A program made the position numbers and the translations under genes. 64,000 nucleotides of DNA from Nesterenkonia lutea (lineage in GTDB: Bacteria; Actinomycetota; Actinomycetes; Actinomycetales; Micrococcaceae). Below are positions 26,597 to 35,446 of the stretch, one piece after another. Position 1 is the stretch's first letter, and every line of letters begins with the position of its first letter. The notes under the pieces are model-generated. The model did no database searches and was not told the origin of the DNA. It saw nothing but the letters and a program-made list of their open reading frames with translations. Where the stretch lies: positions 682,001 to 746,000 of the forward strand of contig NZ_JADBED010000001.1 of assembly GCF_014873955.1 (NCBI RefSeq), in the 5' to 3' direction.

Positions 26597-27858
26597 AGAT
26601 CGGAGGGGTGTGCGGCGGACCGTTCGGCCTCCAGCCGGGGCCCCAGCGGGTTGACCTCGCTGGTCACCGCCGTGGCGCTGAGCGTCTCGCCGAGGTCCTC
26701 GAGCAGGCCCTCGGCGGACTTGGCCGTAGGTTCGCCGACCTCCAGCCTGCTCATCGCCTCCACCTTGGGCAGCACCTGACGCTCGATATTGCCGATCAGT
26801 CCGTTGTAGGCGGTGACCGCCTGCCGCAGCCGGTCCCCGGTGCGGGCCAGGTGCTCGCTCATCTTCGCGAGTCGGCGGTAGAGGTCCCGGGAGTGCTCCA
26901 CCACCTCGCGGATGTTCTGCGCCAGCCGCTCCTGCCGCCATGCGGCGGAGACCGCCTTCAGCGAGGCCAGCAGCGAGGCCGGTGAGACCAGGGTGACGCC
27001 CTTGGACAGCGCGTCGTCGAGCAGATCGGGGTCCGCCTCCATCGCAGTGGAGAGCAGCGACTCCGCCGGCACGAAGCAGAACACCACGTCGGGGGAGAGG
27101 TCCACGGCCTCCCAGTATCGCTTCTTGGCGAGCTCGTCCACGCGGGAGCGCAGCGCCTTGGCCTGCAGCTCCGGGTTGGTCGCGTTCAGCGGGGCCTTGG
27201 CGTCCAGGACCAGCTGGCGCCCGCCGGGCAGATGCACGATCATGTCGGGGATCAGCAGCTGCCCCTCTGCGCCGCGTGCGCTGTGCTGTTCGGTGAAGTC
27301 CACGTGGGGAATCATTCCGGCCGCCTCGACGACCCGGCGCAGCTGCACCTCGCCCCAGTGCCCGCGCGCGGAGGTCGAATGCAGACTTCCGAGCAGCGCC
27401 TGCGTGGACTCGATGATCCGGGCATCGGTCTCGGCGGCGGAGACCAGCTGCTGGCTCAGCCGTGAATGCTGGGAGGCTCGCTCGGTCTCCATCTCCTGAA
27501 CCCTCCGGTGCATCTCGGTCACCCCTTGGCGCACCGGATGGAGCATCTCCACGAGGGTCTCGCGCTCTCGGGCGGCATCGGCGTCCTCCTCGCGACGACG
27601 CTCCAGCTCCCAGAGCCGGCCCTGGGCGGTGGCGAGCTCCTGCTGCGTGGCTGCGAGATCGGCCTGGCTCGACGCGAGCTCCTGCTGTGCGCTCTGCAGC
27701 TGCACCCGCAGCTGGCCGGCGTCGTCGGTGCCGCGGCGCAGCAGATAGACCACCAGCCAGCTGCCGAGGACGCCGAGGAGAAGTCCGCTGATGAAGTACA
27801 CGAGGGTCATGTGATCCAGCATGCCACCGAGCACTGACATAGTGTTGCGCGAGAACAC
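26593..27858 (-). CDS. rmuC: DNA recombination protein RmuC
   Basis: RmuC-family protein thought to limit DNA inversions at short repeats. It has an N-terminal membrane helix (YFISGLLLGVLGSWLVVYLL), a long coiled coil (QLQSAQQELASSQADLAATQ), then the nuclease-like RmuC domain with GHWGEVQLRRVVEAAGM, LVLDAKAPLNA and VVFCFVPAESLL. Up to 421 aa. The start is uncertain: GTG 27858 and ATGs at 27840, 27822 and 27810 are all in frame and none has a clear ribosome site; 27810 begins right at the membrane helix as in most homologues. Divergent from the phosphatase gene at 27886. Confidence 0.88.
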   Translation of the reverse strand: MFSRNTMSVLGGMLDHMTLVYFISGLLLGVLGSWLVVYLLRRGTDDAGQLRVQLQSAQQELASSQADLAATQQELATAQGRLWELERRREEDADAARERETLVEMLHPVRQGVTEMHRRVQEMETERASQHSRLSQQLVSAAETDARIIESTQALLGSLHSTSARGHWGEVQLRRVVEAAGMIPHVDFTEQHSARGAEGQLLIPDMIVHLPGGRQLVLDAKAPLNATNPELQAKALRSRVDELAKKRYWEAVDLSPDVVFCFVPAESLLSTAMEADPDLLDDALSKGVTLVSPASLLASLKAVSAAWRQERLAQNIREVVEHSRDLYRRLAKMSEHLARTGDRLRQAVTAYNGLIGNIERQVLPKVEAMSRLEVGEPTAKSAEGLLEDLGETLSATAVTSEVNPLGPRLEAERSAAHPSDL

Positions 27859-27885
27859 CTGACGCGAGAAATTCTAGGAGCCCCG

Positions 27886-28647
27886 ATGATCCGAATCCTG
27901 CTGGTCCGCCACGGCGAGACCGAGTGGAACAAGACCCACCGCCTGCAGGGACATTCGGACATCCCGCTGGCTGAGTCCGGAGTCCTGCAGGCCCGCACCA
28001 CCGGTGCGTTCGTCCGCGCGCAGAACCCGGGCCAGGCGCATGTCTCGAGTCTGGTGCGGACCCAGCAGACCTTCGCCGAGTTCGATCTGGAGCTGACCCC
28101 CAGGATCTGGGACGAGCTGCGCGAGCAGAACCTGGGGGAGTGGGAAGGAGCCTTCGCCGCGCAGATCCGTGACGCCGAGCCGGAGAACTTCGGGGGCTGG
28201 CGCGCCGGAAGCTACACCCCCGGCGCCGGGGAGAGCCACGCCGCCCTGCAGACTCGGATGACCGGCACCTTCAGCGAGATCGTCCGCGCCACGGCGGAGA
28301 TCGCGCCCACCGCCTCGGCCGATCTGAGCTTCGAGGTGCGCACGGCCGTCGTCGTCTCGCACGGCGCCGCGCTGCGCGTGCTCTTCGAAGGACTCGGCCT
28401 GCTCGACCGCAGGCAGTTCATCCCGCTGACCCCCGCCGCGGTCACGGTCATTGATATCCCGCTGACCTCGGGCTCAGTGTCCTCCTCGCTGCCCAATTCG
28501 GGTCTGGACGAGGACCATGACGACGACGCCGAGGCCCGCGCCATCCGCGAGCTGACCGATGCGCAGATCGCCGATCACGCGCGGCTGCGGCTGATCAACC
28601 TCTCCCCGGAGCTGCTGAACCCGGCCACGGACACCACCGCGATCTGA
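27886..28647 (+). CDS. Histidine phosphatase family protein (phosphoglycerate-mutase-like)
   Basis: 253 aa. The catalytic RHGETEWN lies at residues 8-15, with the second arginine in SSLVRTQQTF, the acid ELREQNLGEWEG and the second histidine in VSHGAALRVLF. Cofactor-independent small-molecule or protein phosphatase activity is more likely than true mutase activity; substrate unknown. The ATG has AGGAG five bases upstream. The C-terminal 60 residues are an acidic extension (DEDHDDDAEARA). Confidence 0.88.
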   Translation: MIRILLVRHGETEWNKTHRLQGHSDIPLAESGVLQARTTGAFVRAQNPGQAHVSSLVRTQQTFAEFDLELTPRIWDELREQNLGEWEGAFAAQIRDAEPENFGGWRAGSYTPGAGESHAALQTRMTGTFSEIVRATAEIAPTASADLSFEVRTAVVVSHGAALRVLFEGLGLLDRRQFIPLTPAAVTVIDIPLTSGSVSSSLPNSGLDEDHDDDAEARAIRELTDAQIADHARLRLINLSPELLNPATDTTAI

Positions 28648-28670
28648 ACGCTTCTCGCCCCGAACAAAAA

Positions 28671-28741
28671 ATCGAGTGGGCGATCTTCGTGGATTTCGCA
28701 CCCCGGGAGGGAGGAAGACTCGCGAAAATCGCCCACTCGAT
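28671..28741 (-). terminator. Large hairpin terminator of the bet operon
   Basis: Perfect 14-base arms ATCGAGTGGGCGAT (28671-28684) and ATCGCCCACTCGAT (28728-28741) that continue with two mismatches, enclosing about 40 bases. On the minus strand the stem is followed directly by TTTTTT, so it is a rho-independent terminator for betA. Its size is unusual and it could be a member of a dispersed palindromic repeat family. Confidence 0.8.
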
Positions 28742-28767
28742 GACGGTGCGGCGCTGAGCAGCGGGCC

Positions 28768-30324
28768 CTAGGCGTTGTCCGCCTTGATCAGGTCCGCGCA
28801 GCGCTCACCGATCATCATCGTGGTGATGTTCGGATTAACCGTCGTCAGCTCCGGCATCACCGAGGCGTCAGCCACGCGCAGGCCCTTGACGCCCTTGACC
28901 CGCAGGCGAGAGTCCACCGGTGACATGGCATCGTCATCGGCGCCCATCCGCACAGAGCCGGCCGGGTGATAGACGGTGTTGTGGGTCCGGGAGATGAAGT
29001 CAGCCAGCTCCTCATCGGTCTGAACCTCCTTGCCGGGGTAGAGCTCGTCTCCGGCCCATTCCGCCATGGCGGGCTGCGCGACGATCTCGCGGGCCAGCTT
29101 CACGCCCTCCACCGCCACGCGCATGTCATGACCCTCGGGGTCGGTGAAGTACCGAGGATCGACCCGCGGCTTGTCCCGGTAGTCGCGCGAACGCAGCCGC
29201 ACGGTGCCTCGCGAGCGGGCGTGGGTGACGTTGGGCGTCAGACAGAACGTGTTGCCCGAGGTCGGGTACCCCTGGCGCAGAGTGTGCATGTCGAAGGGCA
29301 CCGATCCGTAGTGCATCATCAGGTCCGGACGGTCCAGGCCCTCGCGCGTCGGCGCGAAGATCCCGATCTCCCACCACTGGTAGGAGTCCTCGATCATGGG
29401 CTGCTTCGCGTCCCAGGCGATGACGGCCTCCGGGTGGTCCTGCAGGTGTTCACCCACGCCGGGGGAGTCCACGAGGGTCTCGATTCCGTGCTCAGCCAGG
29501 TGCTGCGTTGGGCCGATCCCGGAGAGCATCAGCAGCTTGGGCGAATCGATGGCCCCGGCGGAGAGCACGATCTCCTTGTTCACATGGAGCCGGCGAGACC
29601 GCCCGAAGGCGTTGTCCACGACGTCGACCCCTGCGGCGCGGTCGCCGTCGAAGACGATCTCGCGCACCCAGTGGTCGGTCAGCACGCTCAGGTTCGGCCG
29701 ATCCAGGATCGGGTGCAGGTAGGAGACCGACGACGACGCCCGAGTCCCGTCCTCCTGACGGTTGATCTGGAAGAAGTTCGCGCCCTTGAGCACCGTCTCA
29801 CCGGTGTTGAACTGCACCCGCGGAATGCCCGTCTGTTCGCAGGCGTCCAGCAGGGCCACCCCGCAGGGATCATGCGGCGGGATGGTCATCAGGTTCACCG
29901 GGCCGCTGCGGCCATGGTGGTCCCCGGGGGCGTCGTTGGTCTCCAGGCGCTTGAACAGCGGATAGGTCGTCTCCGCGTTCCAGCCCTCGGCCCCCATGGA
30001 CTCCCACTCATCCATGTCCTCCTGCAGCGCCCAGAAGGCGATGCAGGAGTTGTGTGAAGAGCAGCCGCCGAGCACCTTGGCGCGGGCATGGCGCATATGC
30101 GAATTGCCGTTCTCCTGCGGCTCGATGGGGTAGTCCCAGTCGAATCCGGACTCCAGCAGCTCCATCCAGCGGTTCAGCTGCAGGACCTCCGGCTTGTCCG
30201 CATCGGTGGGGCCGGCCTCCAGCAGCGCCACGCTGACATCGGGGTTCTCGGACAGGCGTGCTGCGACGGCGGCGCCGCCCGAGCCGCCGCCGATCACGAC
30301 GTAGTCGAAAGTGGTGTTCTCCAC
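28768..30324 (-). CDS. betA: Choline dehydrogenase (GMC oxidoreductase)
   Basis: FAD-dependent oxidation of choline to betaine aldehyde. FAD motif VVIGGGSGGAAVAARL at residues 8-23, substrate-domain block HNSCIAFWA, GMC signature 2 SAGAIDSPKLLMLSGIGP, and C-terminal HPAGSVRMG with the catalytic histidine and NPNITTMMIGERCADLI. At 518 aa it is a little shorter than E. coli BetA. Start is GTG, with AAGGAG six bases upstream; that ribosome site overlaps the TAA of betB, so the two are tightly coupled. Last gene of betT-betB-betA. Confidence 0.9.
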   Translation of the reverse strand: MENTTFDYVVIGGGSGGAAVAARLSENPDVSVALLEAGPTDADKPEVLQLNRWMELLESGFDWDYPIEPQENGNSHMRHARAKVLGGCSSHNSCIAFWALQEDMDEWESMGAEGWNAETTYPLFKRLETNDAPGDHHGRSGPVNLMTIPPHDPCGVALLDACEQTGIPRVQFNTGETVLKGANFFQINRQEDGTRASSSVSYLHPILDRPNLSVLTDHWVREIVFDGDRAAGVDVVDNAFGRSRRLHVNKEIVLSAGAIDSPKLLMLSGIGPTQHLAEHGIETLVDSPGVGEHLQDHPEAVIAWDAKQPMIEDSYQWWEIGIFAPTREGLDRPDLMMHYGSVPFDMHTLRQGYPTSGNTFCLTPNVTHARSRGTVRLRSRDYRDKPRVDPRYFTDPEGHDMRVAVEGVKLAREIVAQPAMAEWAGDELYPGKEVQTDEELADFISRTHNTVYHPAGSVRMGADDDAMSPVDSRLRVKGVKGLRVADASVMPELTTVNPNITTMMIGERCADLIKADNA

Positions 30325-30334
30325 GGGGGTCTCC

Positions 30335-31828
30335 TTATTTCTCCGGCATGCTGAACCAGCCGGTGACGGCGGGCTCGGTGTTCTCGTAGATGTGCTTGGA
30401 CTCGCGGTACTCGTCCAGGCCCATGTGGCCCAGCTCGCGGCCGACTCCGGACTGCTTGAAGCCGCCCCATTCTGCCTGTGGCAGGTAGGGGTGGTAGTCG
30501 TTGATCCAGATGGTGCCGTGGCGCAGCCGTGAGGAGACCCGGTGGGCCGTCCCGCGGTTGGAGGTCCACACGGCGCCGGCCAGGCCGTAGATCGTGTCGT
30601 TGGCGGTCTCGATGGCCTCGGCCTCGGTGGTGAAGGTCTCCACGGTGATGACCGGGCCGAAGCCCTCCTCCACGACCACGGACATGCCGCGCTTGACGTC
30701 GTCGAGGATGGTGGGGGCGTAGAAGTACCCGTTGCGGTGTTCCTCGCCGCCGAAGTGGTGTCCGGTGCGCAGGGTGGCGCCCTCTTCGATGCCGCGCTGG
30801 GTGTAGTCGTAGACCTTCTGGCGGTGATCCTCCGAGATCAGCGGGCCGGTCTCCGCGGACTCATCGAAAGGTCCGCCCATGCGGATGTTCTCCGCACGGC
30901 GCACCAGCTCGGTGACGAACTTCTCTTTGATCGACTCTTCGATGATCAGCCGGGTGCCTGCGGAGCAGACCAGCCCGGAATCGACGAAGCCGGCGTTGAG
31001 CGCGTTGTCCACGGCAGCGTCGAAGTCGGCGTCGGCGAAGACCACGTTCGGGTTCTTGCCGCCGAGCTCCAGCGCCACCTTCTTCACGGTCTCTGCCGCA
31101 TTCGCCCCGATCTTGCGCCCGGTGACCACACCGCCGGTGAAGGAGACCATGTCCACGTCCGGGTGTGTGGACAGCGGCGCGCCGGCAGTGGCTCCGGGCC
31201 CGGTGATCAGGTTCGCCACACCGGCGGGCAGGCCCAGGGAGTCGTAGACGTCCATGATCAGCATGCCGGTGTGCGGGGTCAGCTCTGCGGGCTTGAAGAT
31301 GAAGCTGTTCCCCGCCGCCAGAGCAGGTGCCATCTTCCAGGCGGCCTGCAGCAGCGGGTAGTTCCAGGGGGTGATCATGGCGCAGACGCCGATGGGCTCG
31401 TAGACCACCCGTGAGAGGACCGTCGGGTCCCCGGCGTCGACCAGGCGGCCGGACTCGGCGTCGGCCAGCTTCCCGAAGTGCCGGTAGCAGGCGATGATGT
31501 CGTCCATGTCGATCTGCGCCTCGACGAACCGTTTTCCGGTGTCCAGCGCCTCGGCGCGGGCGAACTCGTCCTTGCGCTCCTCGATGGCATCCGCCACCGC
31601 GGTCACGAAGGCACCGCGTTCGGAAGCGGGGGTGTCGGCCCAGACATGGGAGTCAAAGGCCCTGCGGGCAGCGGCGATGGCGGCGATGGTGTCCGCCTCG
31701 CCGGCCTCGGAGATCACGCCGACCTCCGAGCCGTCCGCCGGGCAATGGATGGTGCGTGTCTCGCCGGACTGGGCCGGAACCCAGCGTCCGTCGATGAACA
31801 GCGTGGAGACCTGCTCTGCTGTGCTCAT
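30335..31828 (-). CDS. betB: Betaine aldehyde dehydrogenase
   Basis: NAD(P)-dependent aldehyde dehydrogenase that completes the synthesis of glycine betaine. Active-site glutamate in ELGGKNPNVVF, catalytic cysteine in GLVCSAGTR, cofactor region MITPWNYPLLQAAWK and FTGGVVTGRKI, and C-terminal WINDYHPYLPQAEWGGFKQSG. 497 aa, normal length. Placed between the choline transporter and choline dehydrogenase with about 10 bases on each side. Confidence 0.92.
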   Translation of the reverse strand: MSTAEQVSTLFIDGRWVPAQSGETRTIHCPADGSEVGVISEAGEADTIAAIAAARRAFDSHVWADTPASERGAFVTAVADAIEERKDEFARAEALDTGKRFVEAQIDMDDIIACYRHFGKLADAESGRLVDAGDPTVLSRVVYEPIGVCAMITPWNYPLLQAAWKMAPALAAGNSFIFKPAELTPHTGMLIMDVYDSLGLPAGVANLITGPGATAGAPLSTHPDVDMVSFTGGVVTGRKIGANAAETVKKVALELGGKNPNVVFADADFDAAVDNALNAGFVDSGLVCSAGTRLIIEESIKEKFVTELVRRAENIRMGGPFDESAETGPLISEDHRQKVYDYTQRGIEEGATLRTGHHFGGEEHRNGYFYAPTILDDVKRGMSVVVEEGFGPVITVETFTTEAEAIETANDTIYGLAGAVWTSNRGTAHRVSSRLRHGTIWINDYHPYLPQAEWGGFKQSGVGRELGHMGLDEYRESKHIYENTEPAVTGWFSMPEK

Positions 31829-31837
31829 AGGTGATCC

Positions 31838-33982
31838 TCAGCTTCCGTGGGTGCGGTCATGGTCCCAATCATCCGGGATGTTGCTGTCTGTGTGCAGGGA
31901 GGCGGACTGGCCGCCCGCCTCGCTCATGGTCAGGAACGTGAGGTGACGCTCGTAGGAGTCCAGGACATCGGCGATGACCTGCTCACGGGTGTAGCCCATG
32001 AGGTCGTGACCCTCCGAACCCGTGGCGGAGAACGTCTCCACACGGTAGTAGGTCTCCTCGGTCGGGCGCATGCTGCGCGCGAAGCTCGGGACCGAGTAGG
32101 CCACGGGGTAGACCTGGTATTTGAACTCGGTCTGATCTCCGAAGTACACATGCAGGTCCACGTGGGGGATCTGCGTATCGGGAACCAGGCCCCTTTCGCA
32201 GCTGACATCGGCTCCCTGGTCACGCAGCTCCGCGGCGACATCCTCCACCGCGGGCGCGGCCACGGTCTCGACGAACTCGGTGGCCTGCTTGGCAGAGGGG
32301 AAGTGCATGCCCCGGGCGAGGCGACGGCGCCAGCTGATGCCCCCACGTTCGCCGGACTCGCCGCTCTGCGCGGAGGCCATCCAGGGGAGGGTCGCTTCAC
32401 GGGAGTCCCGGTTATAGCGTTCCATGCGCAGTGCTTTCCAGACACCAACCATCAGCAGGTACATCACCACGGAGAATGGCAGTCCGATGATCACCGTGGC
32501 CATCTGCAGGGTGTAGACGCCGTCGAGCATGAGCACCGCCAGGGTGAGTGCGCCCGTGGCCAGGGCCCAGAAGACCCGCAGCCAGGGGGCGCCGTCGTCG
32601 GAGGCACTGAGCGACTTGGAGGTGAAGTTCGCCATCACCAGGGCGCCGGAGTCGGCGGAGGTGATGTAGAACAGCAGACCGGTGATGACGGAGAGGCCGA
32701 TGGTGAAGGTGGCTCCCGGATACTGCTCCAGCAGCAGGTAGTAGCTGGCCTCCGGGCTCTCCACGGCGGCGGTGATGAACTCGGTGTTGCCGCTGAGGAA
32801 CTCCCAGATCGCACCGTTGCCGAAGATCGAGATCCACAGCAGGATGAAGCCGAACGGGATGATCAGGGTGCCGACGACGAACTGGCGCAGCGTGCGGCCG
32901 CGGGAGATGCGGGCCAGGAACAGGCCGACGAAAGGGGCCCAGGCGATCCACCAGGCCCAGAAGAACAGTGTCCACCACTCCAGCCACTGGCCCTCTGGCG
33001 GGTCATAGGCGAAGGTGTCCAGCAGCATCGAGGGGAAGAACGCGGCGAAGTCGCCGACGTTCTTGACCAGGGCGTTGAGCAGGAAGGTGGTCTCGCCGGC
33101 GATCAGCACATAGAGCAGCAGGACGATGGCGAAGATGACGTTGAGCTCCGCCAGCCGACGGATGCCCTTGTCCACGCCGGAGACCGACGAGAAGATCACG
33201 ACGATCACGGCGAGCACGATCAGGCCGATCTGCGCCCCGGTGCCCTGCTCGATGCCGAAGAGCCATTCGAGCCCGTAGTTCAGGAAGACCACGCCGATGC
33301 CGAGGCTGGTGGCGATGCCGAAGATGGTGCCGATGACCGCGGCGATCTCGATGCCGTCACCGGTGGCGCCCTGGGCGCGCTTGCCGATGATCGGGTAGAG
33401 GGCGCTGCGGATGCTCAGCGGCAGGTGGTAGCGGTAGGCGAAGAGGCCGAAGGCCATGCCCATCAGCGCGTACATGGCCCAGCCGGGGATGCCGTAGTGG
33501 AAGAGGGTCCACAGCACAGCCATCTCGGTGGCTCCGGCGGATCCTGTTTCATTGCCGGGAGCCGTGGTGAGGTTGGTGGCGGGGCCGGAGATGGCGAAGA
33601 ACATCAGGTCCACGCCGATGCCGGCGGCGAAGAGCATCGCCGTCCAGGTGAAGAGGTTGTACTTGGGCGTGGAGTGGTCTGGTCCCATCTTGGTCCGGCC
33701 CACGCGGGAGAACGCCACGATCAGGACGAAGAGCACCACGATGCCGGCGGTGAGGATGTAGTACCAGCCGAGGTTGGCGCCGATCCAGAGGAAGACGCTC
33801 TCGAGGATGGTGTAAGCGGTGTCTGGTGCAAGCCAGGCCCACAGGGTGAAGGCGATGATGATCACTGCGGAGCCGATGAAGACCGGCAGGTTGACCTTTG
33901 AGCGCGCAGGGGTGCTGCCGGAGCCGTTCCCCTGGGCCTCGCTGGGGACGTCGCTGGAGACGTCATGCGTGGCCGATGCCAT
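31838..33982 (-). CDS. betT: BCCT family choline transporter
   Basis: 714 aa with 12 helices and a long cytosolic C-terminal domain of about 170 residues, as in E. coli BetT. The helix-3 motif reads GIGVD (residues 121-125), i.e. GxGxD, which in the BCCT family goes with choline specificity and proton coupling rather than the GxGxG of sodium-coupled betaine carriers. The helix-8 signature FWAWWIAWAPFVGLFLARIS is intact. The C-terminal domain (VPSFARSMRPTEETYYRVET) is known in BetT to tune activity to osmolarity. AAGGAAC lies about ten bases before the ATG. First gene of the operon. Confidence 0.93.
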   Translation of the reverse strand: MASATHDVSSDVPSEAQGNGSGSTPARSKVNLPVFIGSAVIIIAFTLWAWLAPDTAYTILESVFLWIGANLGWYYILTAGIVVLFVLIVAFSRVGRTKMGPDHSTPKYNLFTWTAMLFAAGIGVDLMFFAISGPATNLTTAPGNETGSAGATEMAVLWTLFHYGIPGWAMYALMGMAFGLFAYRYHLPLSIRSALYPIIGKRAQGATGDGIEIAAVIGTIFGIATSLGIGVVFLNYGLEWLFGIEQGTGAQIGLIVLAVIVVIFSSVSGVDKGIRRLAELNVIFAIVLLLYVLIAGETTFLLNALVKNVGDFAAFFPSMLLDTFAYDPPEGQWLEWWTLFFWAWWIAWAPFVGLFLARISRGRTLRQFVVGTLIIPFGFILLWISIFGNGAIWEFLSGNTEFITAAVESPEASYYLLLEQYPGATFTIGLSVITGLLFYITSADSGALVMANFTSKSLSASDDGAPWLRVFWALATGALTLAVLMLDGVYTLQMATVIIGLPFSVVMYLLMVGVWKALRMERYNRDSREATLPWMASAQSGESGERGGISWRRRLARGMHFPSAKQATEFVETVAAPAVEDVAAELRDQGADVSCERGLVPDTQIPHVDLHVYFGDQTEFKYQVYPVAYSVPSFARSMRPTEETYYRVETFSATGSEGHDLMGYTREQVIADVLDSYERHLTFLTMSEAGGQSASLHTDSNIPDDWDHDRTHGS

Positions 33983-34281
33983 GAAGTTGTGTTCCTTCCA
34001 GTGCTGTGTCAGTTCGCTTATGTATCAGTGTTGATTCCGTGGTTAACCTCAGGCATCTTAGACACGTGTCGCCGTCATACGTTGCACCAGAGGGTGGTCA
34101 GTGTGACCCGAATCTCCTGAATCTGCGTCAGAATCCGTCCAGAGCGTGTTGAGATTCTCAGTGTATAAGTCCCTTCCGAGCGCGGGAAGAGTCGGTCGTG
34201 AGCGCGAAATGCAGGTGCGAATCGCTGTGGAAGTCTGGCGCGAATCGCCCCCGGGAGGTCGGGACGGTAGATTAGGTGACC
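33983..34281. other. Gap between betT and ychF (about 300 bases)
   Basis: Holds the leftward promoter of the bet operon and, at the right end, the leaderless ychF promoter. A 10-base palindrome GACACGTGTC lies at 34061-34070, a possible operator. TACATA preceded at 16 bases by TTAACC (minus strand) is a weak promoter candidate for betT. No betI-like regulator gene and no open frame of interest is present. Confidence 0.5.
34268..34281 (+). promoter_or_regulatory. Leaderless -10 promoter of ychF
   Basis: TAGATT (34268-34273), eight bases, GTG at 34282. This makes 34282 preferable to the GTG at 34276, which would be only two bases from the box. Confidence 0.55.
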
Positions 34282-35367
34282 GTGGCTTTGACTATCGGAA
34301 TCGTGGGACTGCCCAATGTGGGCAAGTCGACCCTCTTTAATGCGCTGACTCGTCAGTCGATCTTGGCGGCGAACTATCCGTTCGCCACGATCGAGCCGAA
34401 CGTGGGCATCGTCAACCTCCCCGACGAGCGGCTGGACGCGCTCGCGAAGATCTTCGGTTCGCAGAAGATCCTCCCCGCCACGGTCTCCTTCGTGGACATC
34501 GCCGGGATCGTCAAGGGTGCCTCCGAAGGTGAGGGTCTCGGCAACCAGTTCCTGGCGACCATCCGCGAGGCCCATGCGATCGCCCAAGTGGTCCGCGTGT
34601 TCGAGGACGAGAACGTCATCCACGTGGACGGCAAGGTGGATCCCACCTCGGACATGGAGACCATCAACACTGAGCTGATCCTGGCGGACCTCCAGACCAT
34701 GGAGAACGCGATCCCGAAGTTGGAGAAGCAGGTCAAGGGGCGCAAGGCCGAGCAGGCCACCCTGGATGCCTACCTCAACGCGCAGAAGACGCTGGAGCGC
34801 GGAGACACGATCTTCAGCTCCATCACCAAGGACAAGCTGGACATGGAGCACCTTGGACAGCTGAACCTGCTCACGGCCAAGCCCTTCATCTACGTGTTCA
34901 ACGCCGATGAGGCAGTGCTGAACTCCGCCGAGAAGCAGGCCGAGCTTGCCGAGCTGGTCGCCCCGGCCGACGCCGTGTTCCTCGATGCCAAGCTCGAGGC
35001 TGATCTGGTGGAGCTCTCCGAGGAGGAGGCCCGCGAGATGCTCGAGCTCAACGGTCAGGAAGAGTCCGGCATGGACCAGCTGGCCCGTGTCGGCTTCTCC
35101 ACGCTCGGGCTGCAGACCTACCTCACCGCTGGCCCCAAAGAGACTCGCGCCTGGACGGTCAACCAAGGTGCGACGGCGCCCGAGGCAGCCGGAGTGATCC
35201 ACACCGACTTCCAGCGCGGCTTCATCAAGGCCGAGATCGTCAACTTCGATGACCTGGTGGCCGCCGGATCCATGGCCGATGCCAAGGCTGCCGGCAAGGT
35301 GCGCATCGAGGGCAAGGAATACATCATGAAGGACGGCGACGTGGTGGAGTTCCGGTTCAACGTCTAG
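34282..35367 (+). CDS. ychF: Redox-regulated ATPase YchF (Obg-related)
   Basis: 361 aa Obg-family NTPase that prefers ATP and acts at the ribosome. P-loop GLPNVGKS near residue 8, switch [10 protein letters not shown], the altered nucleotide-base motif NADEA in place of NKxD, and the C-terminal TGS domain ([36 protein letters not shown]). Its last codons (VVEFRFNV and TAG) form the first of four direct repeats spread over the next 6.5 kb, so this 3' end looks like an insertion target. The current end uses CGG and TAG, whereas copy B has CGC and TGA; the tail may come from an inserted element. Confidence 0.95.
   Translation: MALTIGIVGLPNVGKSTLFNALTRQSILAANYPFATIEPNVGIVNLPDERLDALAKIFGSQKILPATVSFVDIAGIVKGASEGEGLGNQFLATIREAHAIAQVVRVFEDENVIHVDGKVDPTSDMETINTELILADLQTMENAIPKLEKQVKGRKAEQATLDAYLNAQKTLERGDTIFSSITKDKLDMEHLGQLNLLTAKPFIYVFNADEAVLNSAEKQAELAELVAPADAVFLDAKLEADLVELSEEEAREMLELNGQEESGMDQLARVGFSTLGLQTYLTAGPKETRAWTVNQGATAPEAAGVIHTDFQRGFIKAEIVNFDDLVAAGSMADAKAAGKVRIEGKEYIMKDGDVVEFRFNV
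35339..35365 (+). repeat. ychF 3'-end repeat, copy A (in ychF)
   Basis: 27 bases ending the ychF gene, including GTGGTGGAGTTCCGGTTC. Encodes VVEFRFNV followed by the stop. Reference copy of the array; all copies have the same orientation. Confidence 0.9.
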
Positions 35368-35422
35368 TACGAGCCCCTGACCACAGAATTCATCTCTTTC
35401 CGATCGTTAAGCACGACCAGTG

Positions 35423-35446
35423 CCTCACTTCCGGCGTCAGGTGAGG
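35423..35446. terminator. Weak hairpin between the convergent ychF and enoyl-reductase-like genes
   Basis: CCTCAC and GTGAGG arms of six bases, partly inside the end of the leftward gene. No T tract. Confidence 0.25.

Noticed and set aside
24773..26941. 722-codon open frame antisense to the DASS symporter
   Set aside because: Low-complexity Gly/Gln/His/Asp translation, no domain; shadow of the symporter and rmuC.
31847..33901. 684-codon open frame antisense to betT
   Set aside because: Same shadow pattern; betT is unmistakable on the minus strand.
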